This document shows, piece by piece, positions 62,828-64,000 of a stretch of 64,000 nt of DNA. The translations under genes and the position numbers were made by a program. This DNA is from Mucilaginibacter sp. KACC 22773. Lineage in GTDB: Bacteria; Bacteroidota; Bacteroidia; Sphingobacteriales; Sphingobacteriaceae. The first letter of the stretch is position 1; every line of letters begins with the position of its first letter. Under the pieces are notes generated by a model, which was given only the letters and a program-made list of their open reading frames with translations, was not told the origin of the DNA and did not search any database. The stretch covers positions 1,302,001 through 1,366,000 of the forward strand of contig NZ_CP117883.1 in NCBI RefSeq assembly GCF_028736215.1, read 5' to 3'.

Positions 62828-63130
62828 ATGATACCTATGAAAACTTTAGCCGACTTTAAAGCATCATTAAACTTAGCACAACCAGCTACCGGGTTGCCTG
62901 TGCAGTTAAAAAGCCTTTGGTATGATGGCAAAGGCGATTGGCCAAAGGCGCATGCCCAGGTTGATCATTTAAGCGATGAGGCATCGGCATTGGTACATGC
63001 TTACCTGCATCGTAAAGAAGGGGATATTTCGAATGCGGACTATTGGTATCGTAAAGCACGGCAAATGCGCCCCGACCTGTCTTTGGAAGAGGAATGGGAA
63101 CGGTTGGTATTACAATTTCTTAATAAATAA
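62828..63130 (+). CDS. Small protein, possible TPR-like helical hairpin
   Basis: About 100 aa: MIPMKTLADFKASLNLAQP, AQVDHLSDEASALVHAYLH, GDISNADYWYRKARQMRPD. The latter half looks like one TPR unit (A..Y..A..). Starts at 62828 or 62837 both fit. I do not recognise a family. It stands alone on the plus strand between a terminator and the 2OG oxygenase gene. Confidence 0.65.
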   Translation: MIPMKTLADFKASLNLAQPATGLPVQLKSLWYDGKGDWPKAHAQVDHLSDEASALVHAYLHRKEGDISNADYWYRKARQMRPDLSLEEEWERLVLQFLNK

Positions 63131-63261
63131 ATCAGGAGCCGCCAGAAGGGAACCGTTATAATCAGTAAGGTGTTGACGAGCTTTTGTACTATATTTGACG
63201 GGCGGAATGCTGTCCCGCTACAAAAACCATAAACGATAAGCCGAGATTTAACAACTACGTG

Positions 63262-63810
63262 ATGCAACTCCGCGTTCTGACAAATGATATTTTCATAATT
63301 GAAGATTTTTGGAATCTCGAAGAATGTGACGACTTTATTTTTAAAAGTGAAGCCATTGGTTACGAACCTGCGACTATTGAAACAGAAGGCGGGCAAAAAG
63401 TTGTTACAAGTGTTCGTAATAATAACAGGGTTATTTATAAAGACTATGAGCTTGCCGATATATTATGGCTGCAACTAAAACCATTTGCGCCGAAACAGAT
63501 TGGTTATAGTAAAGCCGTCGGATTAAATGAACTTTTTAGATTTTACAAATATCAGCCAGGGCAGGAATTTAAACGTCACAGAGATCAAAGTTACATCAGG
63601 AGTGATGGTGAAGCCAGCTATTACACCTTTATGATTTATTTGAATGAAGATTATGAAGGAGGGGAAACAAATTTTGGTAACCTGGTTATTCAACCAAAAA
63701 AAGGTTTGGCACTCGTTTTCTTACACAGTTTAGAACACGAAGGCAGGCCGGTAACAAAAGGTACAAAGTATGTTTTACGTACAGACATCATGTTTCGCCT
63801 GGACGAATAG
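63262..63810 (+). CDS. 2-oxoglutarate/Fe(II)-dependent dioxygenase (prolyl 4-hydroxylase type)
   Basis: The 182-aa product holds the iron-binding set H-x-D in KRHRDQSYI and the later His in LHSLEHEGRPV, with the 2-oxoglutarate-binding Arg near YVLRTDIMF. The fold reads EDFWNLEECDDFIFKSE, FRFYKYQPGQEF, YTFMIYLNEDYEGGET. Small P4Hc-family proteins hydroxylate prolyl or other residues, target unknown. The ATG at 63262 is used. Confidence 0.9.
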   Translation: MQLRVLTNDIFIIEDFWNLEECDDFIFKSEAIGYEPATIETEGGQKVVTSVRNNNRVIYKDYELADILWLQLKPFAPKQIGYSKAVGLNELFRFYKYQPGQEFKRHRDQSYIRSDGEASYYTFMIYLNEDYEGGETNFGNLVIQPKKGLALVFLHSLEHEGRPVTKGTKYVLRTDIMFRLDE

Positions 63811-64000
63811 AACCTGACCTGTTAAGTCAGAAAAACAGCCTGGCCATGCAATTAATCAATGTCCCAAAGTTTTGTGGCATTGAAGGTTTAATATGCCTGG
63901 AGTGTTTTTCTAAACCTTAACCGTATTGATAAATTGTTAATAAATAAAGAAAATCGTTATTGAATTTTTAATAAAATATTCATTTTGTTATTAATGTCGT
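63811..64000. other. Right end of window, no gene seen
   Basis: The last 190 bp is AT-rich, with TTATTAAT-like runs. No gene start is visible. A promoter of the next gene may lie here. Confidence 0.4.

Overview
The window reads as chromosome of a member of the Bacteroidota, most likely family Sphingobacteriaceae (Mucilaginibacter/Pedobacter-like). The evidence is promoter boxes of the TAnnTTTG type, weak Shine-Dalgarno sites, many outer-membrane or lipoprotein-like products, a propeller-type sensor kinase, FtsX-type permeases of the Bacteroidota kind, and scattered REP-like palindromes. This assignment is inferred from gene content and is not tested against a database.

Chromosomal part 1 (1-32.06 kb) is mostly housekeeping: a TonB fragment, a VWA-like membrane protein, a DUF559 nuclease gene boxed between 45-bp inverted repeats, a DivIC/FtsB-like protein, a DEAD-box helicase, lspA, eno, an ABC-2 exporter pair, a topoisomerase IV/gyrase B-type subunit, an AlkZ/YcaQ-like protein, sucC, a large propeller histidine kinase, a LolD-like ATPase, an S41 protease lipoprotein, smc, a carbohydrate-esterase-like hydrolase, two tRNA-Leu genes and a tandem pair of tRNA-Lys(TTT) genes.

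Mobile part (32,065-56,841; about 24.8 kb) is an integrated element. It lies between an 18-bp direct repeat formed by the 3' end of the second tRNA-Lys gene (attL) and a copy next to the tyrosine integrase (attR). Two divergent operons leave a 2-kb non-coding centre. The leftward one carries small regulators or adaptors, a 712-aa structural-type protein, a 1058-aa tape-measure-like protein and a 226-aa protein. The rightward one carries a phage replication protein (DUF4373-like with a phage C-terminal domain), a Twinkle/gp4-like zinc-toprim-helicase, a DUF6371-like protein and several small unknown genes, then the integrase. The left third holds a HigBA-type toxin-antitoxin pair, an XRE repressor and four of five paralogous excisionase-type HTH proteins. 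I see no terminase large subunit, portal, capsid, protease, mobilisation or conjugation gene. A phage satellite or reduced prophage that carries tail-type genes is the best reading.

The most unusual DNA is non-coding. First, 47.03-48.05 kb holds about 15-18 bipartite direct repeats (two 9-10-bp halves) whose variable bases differ from site to site but match between the halves of one site, spaced about 33 and then about 44 bp. Second, 33.29-33.93 and 48.00-48.71 kb hold dense arrays of hairpins with different stems but recurring loops (AATTTT core). Third, nearly identical outward promoters flank the centre. Fourth, a 35-bp dispersed repeat occurs five times. Together these look like an origin/regulatory region of a type I do not recognise.

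Chromosomal part 2 (56.85-64.0 kb) carries a large AraC-type regulator fused to an FtsX-type permease, an alpha/beta hydrolase, a RibD/DHFR-like reductase, a small hypothetical protein and a 2OG-Fe(II) oxygenase.
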